DNA from: Candidatus Rifleibacteriota bacterium
GTDB taxonomy: Bacteria > Vulcanimicrobiota > Xenobia > Xenobiales > Xenobiaceae
DNA: 12,044 nucleotides
Reading direction: 5' to 3'
Assembly: GCA_900772775.1 (NCBI GenBank)
Contig: CAAGRW010000016.1
Coordinates: 1-12,044 of the forward strand
The notes below the pieces were generated by a model that saw nothing but the letters and a program-made list of their open reading frames with translations, was not told the DNA's origin and made no database searches. Position numbers and translations under genes: made by a program. Shown piece after piece: positions 1-7,090 of the stretch (positions are counted from its first letter, which is position 1; each line of letters opens with the position of its first letter).

Positions 1-376
1 AACCGCCACTACCTATAGTTAGAGCGGCAGATATCATACGAATTAAAGCTACTCGACCATGAATAAGACCGTGTTGAGCAAAAACACTAGTAATTACTCC
101 AGAAACGCCTCCTGGATTCAGGTCTTTAGAACGCCACCACAAAAATAGTCCAGTAAGTAAACCGCCAACAGAAATAGACAGCGGAATCGCCCACCAAGTT
201 TCAGGCAATGCCCATACAGAAACAGAGTGAACGCTTTTAATCATGAAATTAAAGCAAATGGCCGCTAAAGCTGTTATAAAACCGACAACCAAAGCGTAAA
301 GGCATTCTGCTGCCAAGGCATTATAATTATGAAGAGAACGCCTCACAATTTTGAACGTATTGTTGTCTATTTTCAC
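1..376 (-). CDS. CLC-family chloride channel / H+:Cl- antiporter, N-terminal part (cut by window edge)
   Basis: The frame is open from a GTG at 376-374 to the window edge, giving 125 codons. An in-frame stop (TAA) lies nine codons upstream of the GTG. The peptide starts VKIDNNTFKIVRRSLHNYNA and has hydrophobic helices at about residues 24-46 and 64-82. It ends at the edge in RMISAALTIGSGG, which is the lead-in to the CLC signature normally continued as SxGREGP (anion pathway, helices E-F). CLC proteins move chloride across the cytoplasmic membrane as channels or proton-coupled exchangers. The glutamate that distinguishes these lies beyond the window. An oddity is that the first selectivity-loop segment, usually G-x-G-V/I-P-E, reads PGGVSGV here, so the usual Pro and Glu are replaced. 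The start is uncertain: only a weak GGA Shine-Dalgarno-like element precedes the GTG. The gene is divergent from the kinase-like gene at 675. Confidence 0.82.
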   Translation of the reverse strand, partial: MKIDNNTFKIVRRSLHNYNALAAECLYALVVGFITALAAICFNFMIKSVHSVSVWALPETWWAIPLSISVGGLLTGLFLWWRSKDLNPGGVSGVITSVFAQHGLIHGRVALIRMISAALTIGSGG

Positions 377-674
377 TAAATTGACGATCCGATGTTTTTA
401 ATATAAGGGCGGGGCGTTCTTGTCCTTAGTCAATTTGCCCTGCTGTACGTTTAGCCTTAATCATTTGCATATCAAGAGAGCGAAAATGAAATAAAGCATG
501 AACCTACTTTTCCCTTTTAAGCAGGGAGTAAACATCCCAAAAACAAATACTAGGAGTGTTCTTTTTTTGTTTTCCGCATGGATATGAATGAGGAGCAAGT
601 TCTTTAAGGCGTTTTTTCTAATGCTGGCTAAAAATACAGACAGAGAGAAAATTTAGTAGAGGCAGAGTATTATT
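377..674. other. Divergent intergenic region between CLC gene and kinase-like gene
   Basis: This AT-rich spacer separates two divergently transcribed genes. For the CLC gene, a minus-strand TATATT (plus 400-405) sits about 25 bases upstream of the GTG, but its -35 is poor. On the plus strand TTGACG (381-386) and TATAAG (402-407) are only 15 bp apart, so the promoter is weak and would give a long leader of roughly 260 bases for the kinase gene. A T-run occurs at 562-568 and an AAAACAAA/TTTGTTTT inverted pair at 540-547/566-573. A nine-codon ORF (578-607, MDMNEEQVL) has no Shine-Dalgarno and I do not call it a gene. Nothing else is recognisable. Confidence 0.4.
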
Positions 675-3600
675 GTGGTTCCATCAAACATCGGCGTCTA
701 TGAAATCATTGAAGAGGTAGGCAAAGGGCCTTCTGCCGTAGTCTACCAAGCGACCAATAAAAATACGCACAAAAGAGTAGCTTTAAAAGTTCTTAATGCG
801 TCTCTAAGTTCAGATGAAAGTTTAATTACCGATTTACAACGCTCTGTGGTCGTTTCTTCATCTCTCGAACATGCCAACATAGCCAAAGTATACGACTTAG
901 GAGAAGACTTAAGCTATCATTTTATAGCCTCCGAATTTATTGACGGCGTAGCTTTACAGACTTTAATTGAACATTACAAAAAGTTTGATATAGATCATGC
1001 CTGCCGAATTATGCAAGAAGCAGCCAAAGGTTTGAGCTTTGCTCACAAACAAGGTATTTTCCATGGTTGTTTGCATCCCGGCAACATAATTATCGAAAAA
1101 CAAACAGGCAGAGTAGTTATCACTGATTTTGGAACTTCCAGAGCGCTCTTTACTCACAATAGTGAGCTAAAAAATGACACTAAGCGCTTGGGCTTTATTG
1201 CTCCTGAATTATCTTCCGACTCTGCTCCAGACTCTCAATCCGATCTTTTCTCTTTAGGAGCAGCTCTCTACTACATGGTAACCGGTGAGCGTCCAGCTCC
1301 TGGGTTAGTTTCTACTCCCGGAGCAGCTTTACCTCAGATGCCACGTTTAAGAGCTCATCTGCCCAAAGCGCCCATTTGGTTGGAAACTTTGGTAGCTCGT
1401 TTGATGGTCTCTGATCCCATTGAGCGTGATTGCTCCGCAGAAGATTTTATCGAAGAGATCGAAGTTGGCCTTGAATCTGACAAAAATGGAGTTTCTGATA
1501 TGGCACCTCTAGGCGAGAATCCTTTCCAATCGCAGGAGAGACGCAGCGATTCGAGCAGCGGCTTCTCCGGTTCACAAACTTCTTCTGGCGGAGATATGCG
1601 TTTATTGCGTTCTAAAACTGCTGGCGGAACTTTAGGAATGTTAATGCGCAAGCAAAATGTTTCTTCTGATATGGAAGCGTCTGTTCAAGACGCCGAAAAA
1701 CGCTTGCTTAATTTGGAATTTAATCCGCGCGAAGGTGAACAAGGGGTTCCCCGTGAGCCGCGTCCAAGTAGTGTTGCTCGCTCTTCCGTGCATCCTTCCG
1801 GCAATACTCCCGTCGGTGGAGCTCCCTTAGACCAAGCTGCTCCTCAAGCTCCCCCATCTGCACCTCAATCTCCTACTGGACGCTCGCAATCTCCGGCCGC
1901 TCCTCCAGCCAGACCTTCGCGACCTACTTCGGTAGGAGCTCGTCAGTCCAGGCGCAGCCAGATTTCTTCTCAGCCACCAGCTCAACCTCAGCCCAATGCT
2001 TACCCTGAGCAAAACGACTATCCTCAAGAGAACTATCCTCCTCAGCAAGGTAGTTATCCTGATCAAGGTGGCTATTCTCAAAATAATTATCCTCCTCAGC
2101 CAGGTACTTACCCTGAGCAAAACAACTATCCTCAAGAGAACTATCCTCCTGAGCAAGGTGGTTATCCCGAGCAAGGAGGCTACCCTCAGAATAATTATCC
2201 TCCCCAGCAAGGTGGCTATCCTGAACAAGGAGGCTATCCTCAGGGTAATTATCCTCCTCAGCAAGGTGGTTATCCCGAGCAAGGAGGCTACCCTCAGGAG
2301 AATTATCCTCCTCAGCCAAGTGGTTATCCCGAGCAAGGAGGCTATCCTCAAGACAATTATCCTCCTCAGCAAGGTGGATATCCTGAACAAGCCGTCTCTT
2401 CTATGTCAGGTAGTAACGATTTTGGACGCCAATCAGGAGATTTTGGCAACGGCTTGAGCAATACAAGCATGGGCTTTGATCCTAACGATCCTCAGCCGGT
2501 ACCGGTGCCTCTAAGTGGTAGCCGTTTTGATGCTGCCTCTCAAGCTTTAGACAATGAACCGTCGCAAGGCGGTATCCGTCCTATGGGCTTCCCTGATAGT
2601 CGCGGTCAAAGTCAAAAGGCTAAACATAGCGGCGTCGGTTCCCAGCAGCTTTTCGTCGAAGATCGCGAACAAGCCGGTTTGGGCGAGCCTATGCAAACTA
2701 GTCCTTTCGTATCGGCCCAGCCTGAAGAAAATGATATTGCTAGTTTGCGCAACGGCGGAGCTATGGGAGATGCGGTCATAAATCCCAACACTCCTCCCAG
2801 CTTCCCTCCAGGCGCTACTCCCAAACGTCCTTCTTTAACAGACGGTCCCGGAACTGTACGCATTGCCAAGCAATTGCAGCCTCAGAGTAGCGGCAGCAAT
2901 CTTATGGGCATCATTATCGCTTTAGTCGTCATTGTCTTACTTGGCGGCGGAGGTTATTACTATTTCTTCTTCCCCAAAGGGCAAGTTAAAATCGCGGTAA
3001 ACAATGCTCCCAAAGCTAAAGTTTCTTTAATTATGCAAGACAATGTCATCAAAACTGAAGATGTTGTCGACGGTAAACTGACCTTGCGCATTCCTTTAAA
3101 TAAGGAACTTGTAGTAAGAGTATCGGCTGACGGATTTAAGGATCACGATACTAAACTTAACCTCAGTTCTGAAGCTCCCATTAAAGATTTGCAAGTCGAT
3201 ATGGTCGGTGCTCCAGCCGGATTGTCCGTGCATATTACCAATGACAAGCTTCCCTCCCAACCTAAGGTGAAAGTAACTTGCGATGGTCAATTGATAAAAG
3301 ACGGAGAAATGGTTGCTGCCGGAGGTTTGGCCAGATTTGAAGTGCCTACAGAAAAGCCTTTGGAAGTTACTGTTACTGCTCCCGGTTTCTTAAAGTACCA
3401 GGAAAAAGTTACTGTTGATCCTAGTGAAGGCGATAAGGACTTACAAGTTACTTTAAATCGCAACAAAGGTACTGTGCGAGTTACTCCCAAAGGAGAGCGC
3501 TTCTCTCAGAGTTCTTTAACTGTAGTTCTCATGCAAAACGGCAAAAAGCTCACTTCAAAGAAAATTTCAGGCGGTCAGTCAGCCGAATTTGAAATTGACT

Positions 3601-4175
3601 TAGGTAAAACTTATACAGTAAAAGCTAGCTCCAATTTGCATAGTCCGGCTAAAAAAGACGTTAAAGTCAATGCCGATAAACCTGATGCTGAAGTTGTGCT
3701 CAATATGAAACTGACTCCCACTTTAAGAGTTTTCACTAATGCCAATGCTGCCGTTTATCTTAATGGCAAGTCTGTAGGCAAAGCTGATGCAAGCGGAAGT
3801 CTGACTTTGAGTAACGGTTTGGTAACTGGTCAACAATATAAAATTACTTGTAAGCGCAGCGGTTACAAAGACGGAGCTGCTAAATTGACTATGAAACCCG
3901 GTGATGATAACCGAGTAGATCTTCAGTTAGAAAAAGCTCCCGAACCTAAAAAGCAGCCTACTTACGTGTATGAAGAAGAGGCCCCGGCCAGTTCTTCTTC
4001 CGGAAGCTACAACCCCGGAGGCTACGGCGGCAGCAGTTATGGTAGTGGAGATGCTTACTATAGCGGCGGTTCTTCTTCCGGCAGTTATTCAGGTGGCGGC
4101 GGCTCTGCTTCCAGCAGCTCCTCTTCCAACAGTTCCAATGGCAATTCTTGGGGCGGAGCAGAAGGTGGCTGGTAA
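675..4175 (+). CDS. Membrane-anchored Ser/Thr kinase-like (probable pseudokinase) protein with PEGA-like ectodomains
   Basis: Domain order in the 1166 residues: kinase fold 8-265; disordered Pro/Ser linker 270-440; seven Tyr-Pro-Gln-Gly repeats 443-572; further linker to 740; one TM helix about 743-766; four beta-rich PEGA-like repeats (767-843, 850-927, 932-1011, 1015-1085); Gly/Ser/Tyr tail 1104-1166. Seen kinase motifs are the Gly loop GKGPSAVV (16-23, third Gly replaced by Ala), the ATP Lys in VALK (K38), DFG 151-153, APE 176-178 and D190. The catalytic loop reads HGCLHPGN (130-137) instead of HRDLKPxN, so the base Asp is Cys132. The helix-C Glu position aligns with Ser57. This points to a pseudokinase or an atypical kinase, with the kinase domain in the cytoplasm and PEGA-like domains outside. 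PEGA domains often bind envelope polymers or proteins, but the ligand is unknown here. The GTG start follows AGAGG (658-662) with a long 12-base spacing. A sugar-kinase gene follows after 6 bp. Confidence 0.9.
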   Translation: MVPSNIGVYEIIEEVGKGPSAVVYQATNKNTHKRVALKVLNASLSSDESLITDLQRSVVVSSSLEHANIAKVYDLGEDLSYHFIASEFIDGVALQTLIEHYKKFDIDHACRIMQEAAKGLSFAHKQGIFHGCLHPGNIIIEKQTGRVVITDFGTSRALFTHNSELKNDTKRLGFIAPELSSDSAPDSQSDLFSLGAALYYMVTGERPAPGLVSTPGAALPQMPRLRAHLPKAPIWLETLVARLMVSDPIERDCSAEDFIEEIEVGLESDKNGVSDMAPLGENPFQSQERRSDSSSGFSGSQTSSGGDMRLLRSKTAGGTLGMLMRKQNVSSDMEASVQDAEKRLLNLEFNPREGEQGVPREPRPSSVARSSVHPSGNTPVGGAPLDQAAPQAPPSAPQSPTGRSQSPAAPPARPSRPTSVGARQSRRSQISSQPPAQPQPNAYPEQNDYPQENYPPQQGSYPDQGGYSQNNYPPQPGTYPEQNNYPQENYPPEQGGYPEQGGYPQNNYPPQQGGYPEQGGYPQGNYPPQQGGYPEQGGYPQENYPPQPSGYPEQGGYPQDNYPPQQGGYPEQAVSSMSGSNDFGRQSGDFGNGLSNTSMGFDPNDPQPVPVPLSGSRFDAASQALDNEPSQGGIRPMGFPDSRGQSQKAKHSGVGSQQLFVEDREQAGLGEPMQTSPFVSAQPEENDIASLRNGGAMGDAVINPNTPPSFPPGATPKRPSLTDGPGTVRIAKQLQPQSSGSNLMGIIIALVVIVLLGGGGYYYFFFPKGQVKIAVNNAPKAKVSLIMQDNVIKTEDVVDGKLTLRIPLNKELVVRVSADGFKDHDTKLNLSSEAPIKDLQVDMVGAPAGLSVHITNDKLPSQPKVKVTCDGQLIKDGEMVAAGGLARFEVPTEKPLEVTVTAPGFLKYQEKVTVDPSEGDKDLQVTLNRNKGTVRVTPKGERFSQSSLTVVLMQNGKKLTSKKISGGQSAEFEIDLGKTYTVKASSNLHSPAKKDVKVNADKPDAEVVLNMKLTPTLRVFTNANAAVYLNGKSVGKADASGSLTLSNGLVTGQQYKITCKRSGYKDGAAKLTMKPGDDNRVDLQLEKAPEPKKQPTYVYEEEAPASSSSGSYNPGGYGGSSYGSGDAYYSGGSSSGSYSGGGGSASSSSSSNSSNGNSWGGAEGGW
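2001..2390 (+). repeat. 54-bp in-frame tandem repeats encoding a YP/Q/G-rich linker
   Basis: About seven units of 54 bp encode 18 residues each. The anchor NYPP recurs at residues 453, 471, 489, 507, 525, 543 and 561 of the kinase-like protein, an exact period of 18. Each unit is roughly GGYPEQGGYPQxNYPPQQ, itself two 9-residue halves. Units 3-7 are most alike and the earlier ones more diverged. The repeats lie on the cytoplasmic side between the kinase fold and the TM helix, so they form a flexible Tyr/Gln-rich spacer. Such arrays can change length by replication slippage in whole units without breaking the frame. Confidence 0.95.
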
Positions 4176-4181
4176 ACTGCG

Positions 4182-5114
4182 GTGATTTTAATCGTCTCGA
4201 CAAATCCGACAGTTGACAGAACTATCGGGGTTCCTGTGTTGATACCTCACCAAGTCCACCGCGCTGTCAGTTTGCGTATCAGCGCGGGTGGCAAAGGTAT
4301 CAACGTGGGAAGAGCTAGCAAGACTTTAGGAGAGTCTTACTTAGTATCCGGTTTCTTGGGCGGTTCTTCCGGTCAGCTTTTGCAACGTTTGACCGCTCAA
4401 GAAAACATCGCAGCCTCTTGGCTCAAGTTTGATGATCTGGAAACTAAAATGAGTCACTTATTACGCCACAGTCAGGGTGACTCTACGGTCATAAATGAGC
4501 CCGGCCCCACGCTTAGCAAACGCCATTGGCAAGATTTAGCTACCTTTATTCTTGAGCAAGGCGCTCAGAGCCAAGCGGCTATTTTTGCCGGCAGTGTTCC
4601 CCCCGGAGTCAGTGCTCAAGACTATAGGCAACTGTGCGTCAAGTTGGCTCAACAAGTTGGCCCAACCCTAGTAGATACACCAGGAGACACTTTAAAAGCG
4701 ATTATAGCCGCTCCTCAAGGTTTAGCTATAAAAGTTAATCGTGATGAGCTTAGCGACGCTCTTGGAGTGTCAGTATCTAATTTAGAAGAAGTGATAAAGG
4801 CTGCTCGTTGTGTTTTCGAGCGCGGAGCCGCTTTAGTTTGCGTGACTATGGGTGAAGGCGGCGCAATTGCTCTAAATGGCGATGGAGTATGGCATTGTTC
4901 CTACTCTGTCGACAATGTAGTTAGTTCTGTAGGTAGCGGCGATTCTTTCAGTGCCGGACTAGGCTTACATTGCAGTAGGAATTTGCCCCTACCAGAAGCC
5001 TTACGTTGGGCTAGTGCTTGTGGTGCGGCCAATGCCGAAACAGAATTGCCCGCTGTTTTTACTTTGGAAAGGGTTAAAGCTTTGCTTCCCTTGATTGAGA
5101 TCGAAAAGCTTTAA
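4182..5114 (+). CDS. 1-phosphofructokinase-family (PfkB/ribokinase superfamily) hexose-phosphate kinase
   Basis: This 310-residue protein has the normal length for FruK/LacC-type kinases, which phosphorylate fructose-1-phosphate, tagatose-6-phosphate or fructose-6-phosphate with ATP in the cytoplasm. Seen motifs are an N-terminal STNPTVDRT strand (6-14), PfkB signature 1 around GGKGINVGRA (36-45) with GFLGG (57-61), INEPGP (104-109), GSVPPG (137-142), and signature 2 SVGSGDSFSAG (249-259) carrying the anion-hole GSGD and catalytic base D254. The usual KPNxxEL reads KVNRDEL (184-190), a mild deviation. Substrate cannot be decided: no fructose PTS or tagatose genes are next to it, so fruK, lacC and pfkB are all open. 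The GTG start lies 6 bp after the kinase-like gene's stop. The only Shine-Dalgarno candidate, AAGGTGG (4162-4168), sits inside that gene's end, which suggests co-transcription and translational coupling. A strong terminator follows. Confidence 0.88.
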   Translation: MILIVSTNPTVDRTIGVPVLIPHQVHRAVSLRISAGGKGINVGRASKTLGESYLVSGFLGGSSGQLLQRLTAQENIAASWLKFDDLETKMSHLLRHSQGDSTVINEPGPTLSKRHWQDLATFILEQGAQSQAAIFAGSVPPGVSAQDYRQLCVKLAQQVGPTLVDTPGDTLKAIIAAPQGLAIKVNRDELSDALGVSVSNLEEVIKAARCVFERGAALVCVTMGEGGAIALNGDGVWHCSYSVDNVVSSVGSGDSFSAGLGLHCSRNLPLPEALRWASACGAANAETELPAVFTLERVKALLPLIEIEKL

Positions 5115-5130
5115 ATTTTATACGCAAATA

Positions 5131-5180
5131 AAAATAGAATGAGCCTGCCGAGCATTTTCGGCAGGCTCATTCTATTTTTT
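5131..5180. terminator. Bidirectional rho-independent terminator, perfect 21-bp stem
   Basis: Arms 5131-5151 and 5158-5178 are perfectly complementary over 21 bp, around a 6-base loop (GCATTT). The core is GAGCCTGCCGA/TCGGCAGGCTC. On the plus strand the stem runs into TTTTTT (5175-5180). On the minus strand it ends in the complement of an A-rich stretch (5126-5134). It sits 16 bp after the sugar-kinase stop and 18 bp from the permease stop, so one hairpin serves both convergent genes. Confidence 0.95.
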
Positions 5181-5198
5181 TATCAGCTTAGGTTAAAA

Positions 5199-6803
5199 CT
5201 AGCGAGAAACCTCAGAAGCATTGGCCTCTTCAGTGGCATTCTTTTCACTATCATTAACAACAGTGCTGCCTATTTGCATTTCGTTGCCAACCAACTCCTG
5301 ATTCAAAACACAATTGTGAGCAGAGGGAGGCGGATTAAGCATAGCACTGTGTTTATAACCATAACACAGGTAAATAATCGTACCTATTACCATCCACACC
5401 AAGAAACGCACCCAAGTCATAGAGGGCATGCCGGCTACCAAATAAAGACAACAGATGACACCACCGATAGGCACCCAAGGAACTAAGGGAGTACGGAAAG
5501 GACGCTCCAAATCAGGACGCTGACGACGCATGATGATTACACCTAAGCATACTAATATGAAAGCGAATAAAGTACCAATGTTACACAATTCAATTACAAT
5601 GCTTAAATCCATAAAGCCGGCACATAATGCTACTACAATGGTAGTACCCCAAGTAGTTATATGAGGAGTACGGAATTTTTTATGAACTTTGGCAAAGAAC
5701 TTAGGAATCAAGCCGTCACGAGCCATAACAAAGAAGATACGCGGCTGAGCTACTTGGAAGACCAACAACACGGCAGTCATAGCAATAACAGCTCCGATAG
5801 CAATAACAGCTGACACCTTAGGCATGTTAATAGCGGCAAAAGCTGTAGCCATAGGCTCAGCCGTTCCCAATTCAGTGTAAGGAATCATACCGGTTAAAAC
5901 GGCAGCTACGGCTATATATAAGAAGGTGCTGATAGCCAAAGTTATAACCATACCCAAAGGCAAGTCGCGACCGGGATTCTTAGTTTCTTCAGCTAAAGTA
6001 GTAATAGCATCAAAGCCTATGTAAGCAAAAAAGACCAAAGCGGCGCCAGCTTGAATACCAGCCCAACCATTGGGAGCAAAAGGAGTCCAGTTTCCGGGAT
6101 GGACATAGACAGCACCTAAAGCAATAACGCCCAAAATAATTAGAATCTTAAAAACAACCAAGAAGTCGTTAAAACTGGCCGAGCACTTAATACCACGTAC
6201 AATAATGCATGTAAGTAAAACTACAATAGCAATAGCTGGTAAGTTGCACATAATGGGAATACCCAAAATATGAGGAGCACTGGCTATAACTTCCGGTGAG
6301 GCAGTAAAATAACTGTCAGCTAACCAAGCAGGGAAATGTATGCCAAAGCCTCTTAGAATGGACAAAAAGTAACCAGACCAAGAAATAGCTACTGCGATGT
6401 TGCCCACTGCATATTCAAGAATCAGGTTCCAACCCAAAATCCAAGCAACATATTCTCCCAAACTGGCATAAGCGTAGGTATATGCACTGCCGGCAGTAGG
6501 AATAACCGAAGCAAATTCGGCATAACAAAGCACACACAATAGGCAAGCGACAGAAACAACCAGGAAAGAGATCATAACTGCGGGGCCTGCAGCCACATAA
6601 TCTCTGCTTCCAGCAGCGGCTAAACCTGTAGTTACAAAAATACCAGAGCCAATTACAGCTCCTACTCCAAAAGCGACTAAATCTTTAAGCTTAAGAGCAC
6701 GTTTTAAAGCTTCACTCTGCTCAGAGCCGGCTTCTAATTTTAGTTGTTCGACGCTCTTAACTTGAAAGATCCGCTTCAACAGCGTCAATAGACGTTCTAA
6801 CAT
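5199..6803 (-). CDS. APC-superfamily amino acid permease, cationic amino acid transporter (CAT/YfnA-like)
   Basis: This 534-residue polytopic inner-membrane protein has about 12 predicted helices. A short amphipathic N-terminus (1-40) leads into TM1 with the substrate-backbone-binding motif GAVIGSGIFVTTG (48-60). Further CAT-type signatures are YAEFASVIPTAGSAYTYAY (94-112), GWNLILEYAVG (124-134), FFAYIGFDAITTLAEETKNP (258-277) with RDLPLG (279-284), and QPRIFFVMARDGLIP (353-367). This family takes up amino acids, often Arg/Lys/ornithine or Ala, by proton symport or exchange. Exact specificity is not visible. A hydrophilic, acidic C-terminal tail (487-534) is probably cytoplasmic. The ATG is preceded by GAGAGGG on the minus strand (plus 6816-6823) at a rather long spacing of about 13. 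The gene appears to be monocistronic, convergent with the sugar kinase and downstream of mutS2 on the same strand with a hairpin between. Confidence 0.92.
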   Translation of the reverse strand: MLERLLTLLKRIFQVKSVEQLKLEAGSEQSEALKRALKLKDLVAFGVGAVIGSGIFVTTGLAAAGSRDYVAAGPAVMISFLVVSVACLLCVLCYAEFASVIPTAGSAYTYAYASLGEYVAWILGWNLILEYAVGNIAVAISWSGYFLSILRGFGIHFPAWLADSYFTASPEVIASAPHILGIPIMCNLPAIAIVVLLTCIIVRGIKCSASFNDFLVVFKILIILGVIALGAVYVHPGNWTPFAPNGWAGIQAGAALVFFAYIGFDAITTLAEETKNPGRDLPLGMVITLAISTFLYIAVAAVLTGMIPYTELGTAEPMATAFAAINMPKVSAVIAIGAVIAMTAVLLVFQVAQPRIFFVMARDGLIPKFFAKVHKKFRTPHITTWGTTIVVALCAGFMDLSIVIELCNIGTLFAFILVCLGVIIMRRQRPDLERPFRTPLVPWVPIGGVICCLYLVAGMPSMTWVRFLVWMVIGTIIYLCYGYKHSAMLNPPPSAHNCVLNQELVGNEMQIGSTVVNDSEKNATEEANASEVSR

Positions 6804-7090
6804 TATTGAAAAACGGCCCTCTCTAAAAAAATAAATAAGATTACAACCGCGACAGCTTCTAATTTTCCTACGCTTGTACCTTGCTTATACGACCTAAAAT
6901 ATGTAGCATTGCAATCTCATTTTCGACATTTTTTAGCCTTTATGCATAATATTTGTTGTTATATAAGTATAAGAGAAAGTCGCCATCTTTATCTTAAAAA
7001 TGACGACTTTCTCTTTTGACAACAATAGACTCAAAATAAGAACAGAGCCTTATACTTTAATTGCGGCACTCGTGGTAGAAGCCAAACCAA
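6804..7090. other. Intergenic region between mutS2 and the permease gene
   Basis: The 287-bp AT-rich spacer lies between two minus-strand genes. Near mutS2 it carries the hairpin at 6971-7015. A possible minus-strand promoter for the permease is TTGCAA (plus 6909-6914) with TATAAG (plus 6884-6889), but the 19-bp spacer is long. TTGCAA sits inside the 8-bp palindrome ATTGCAAT (6908-6915). No ORF or RNA gene is recognisable. Confidence 0.35.
6971..7015 (-). terminator. Hairpin downstream of mutS2, probable terminator
   Basis: A 12-bp perfect stem is formed by AAGAGAAAGTCG (6971-6982) and CGACTTTCTCTT (7004-7015), enclosing 21 bases in which two more base pairs may form. It lies about 75 bp past the mutS2 stop. 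In the mutS2 direction the trailing T content is modest (CTTATACTTATA), while the plus strand has the better T-run (CTCTTTT). Termination of mutS2 is therefore likely but not certain. A processing or mRNA-stabilising hairpin is an alternative. Confidence 0.5.

Noticed and set aside
578..607. Nine-codon ORF (MDMNEEQVL) upstream of the kinase-like gene as a leader peptide.
   Set aside because: It has no Shine-Dalgarno, no attenuator-like hairpins and no codon bias toward a regulated amino acid.
2001..2390. Tandem repeat array as a possible CRISPR or intergenic repeat.
   Set aside because: Units are contiguous with no unique spacers and stay in frame within a large coding sequence, so this is a coding minisatellite.
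1827..2457. Long open frames on both strands overlapping the YP-rich repeats, including a 187-residue minus-strand frame.
   Set aside because: They consist of repetitive Leu/Arg/Ile or Glu/Asp strings created by the 54-bp repeat read in other frames. The repeat unit is a multiple of three, so all frames stay open. No domain or Shine-Dalgarno was seen.
3958..4203. Frames on both strands overlapping the Gly/Ser-rich tail of the kinase-like gene.
   Set aside because: They are compositional shadows of the Ser/Gly codon runs. The plus-strand frame is Ala/Val/Pro filler and the minus-strand one Arg/Ser/Cys/His-rich filler, with no recognisable family.
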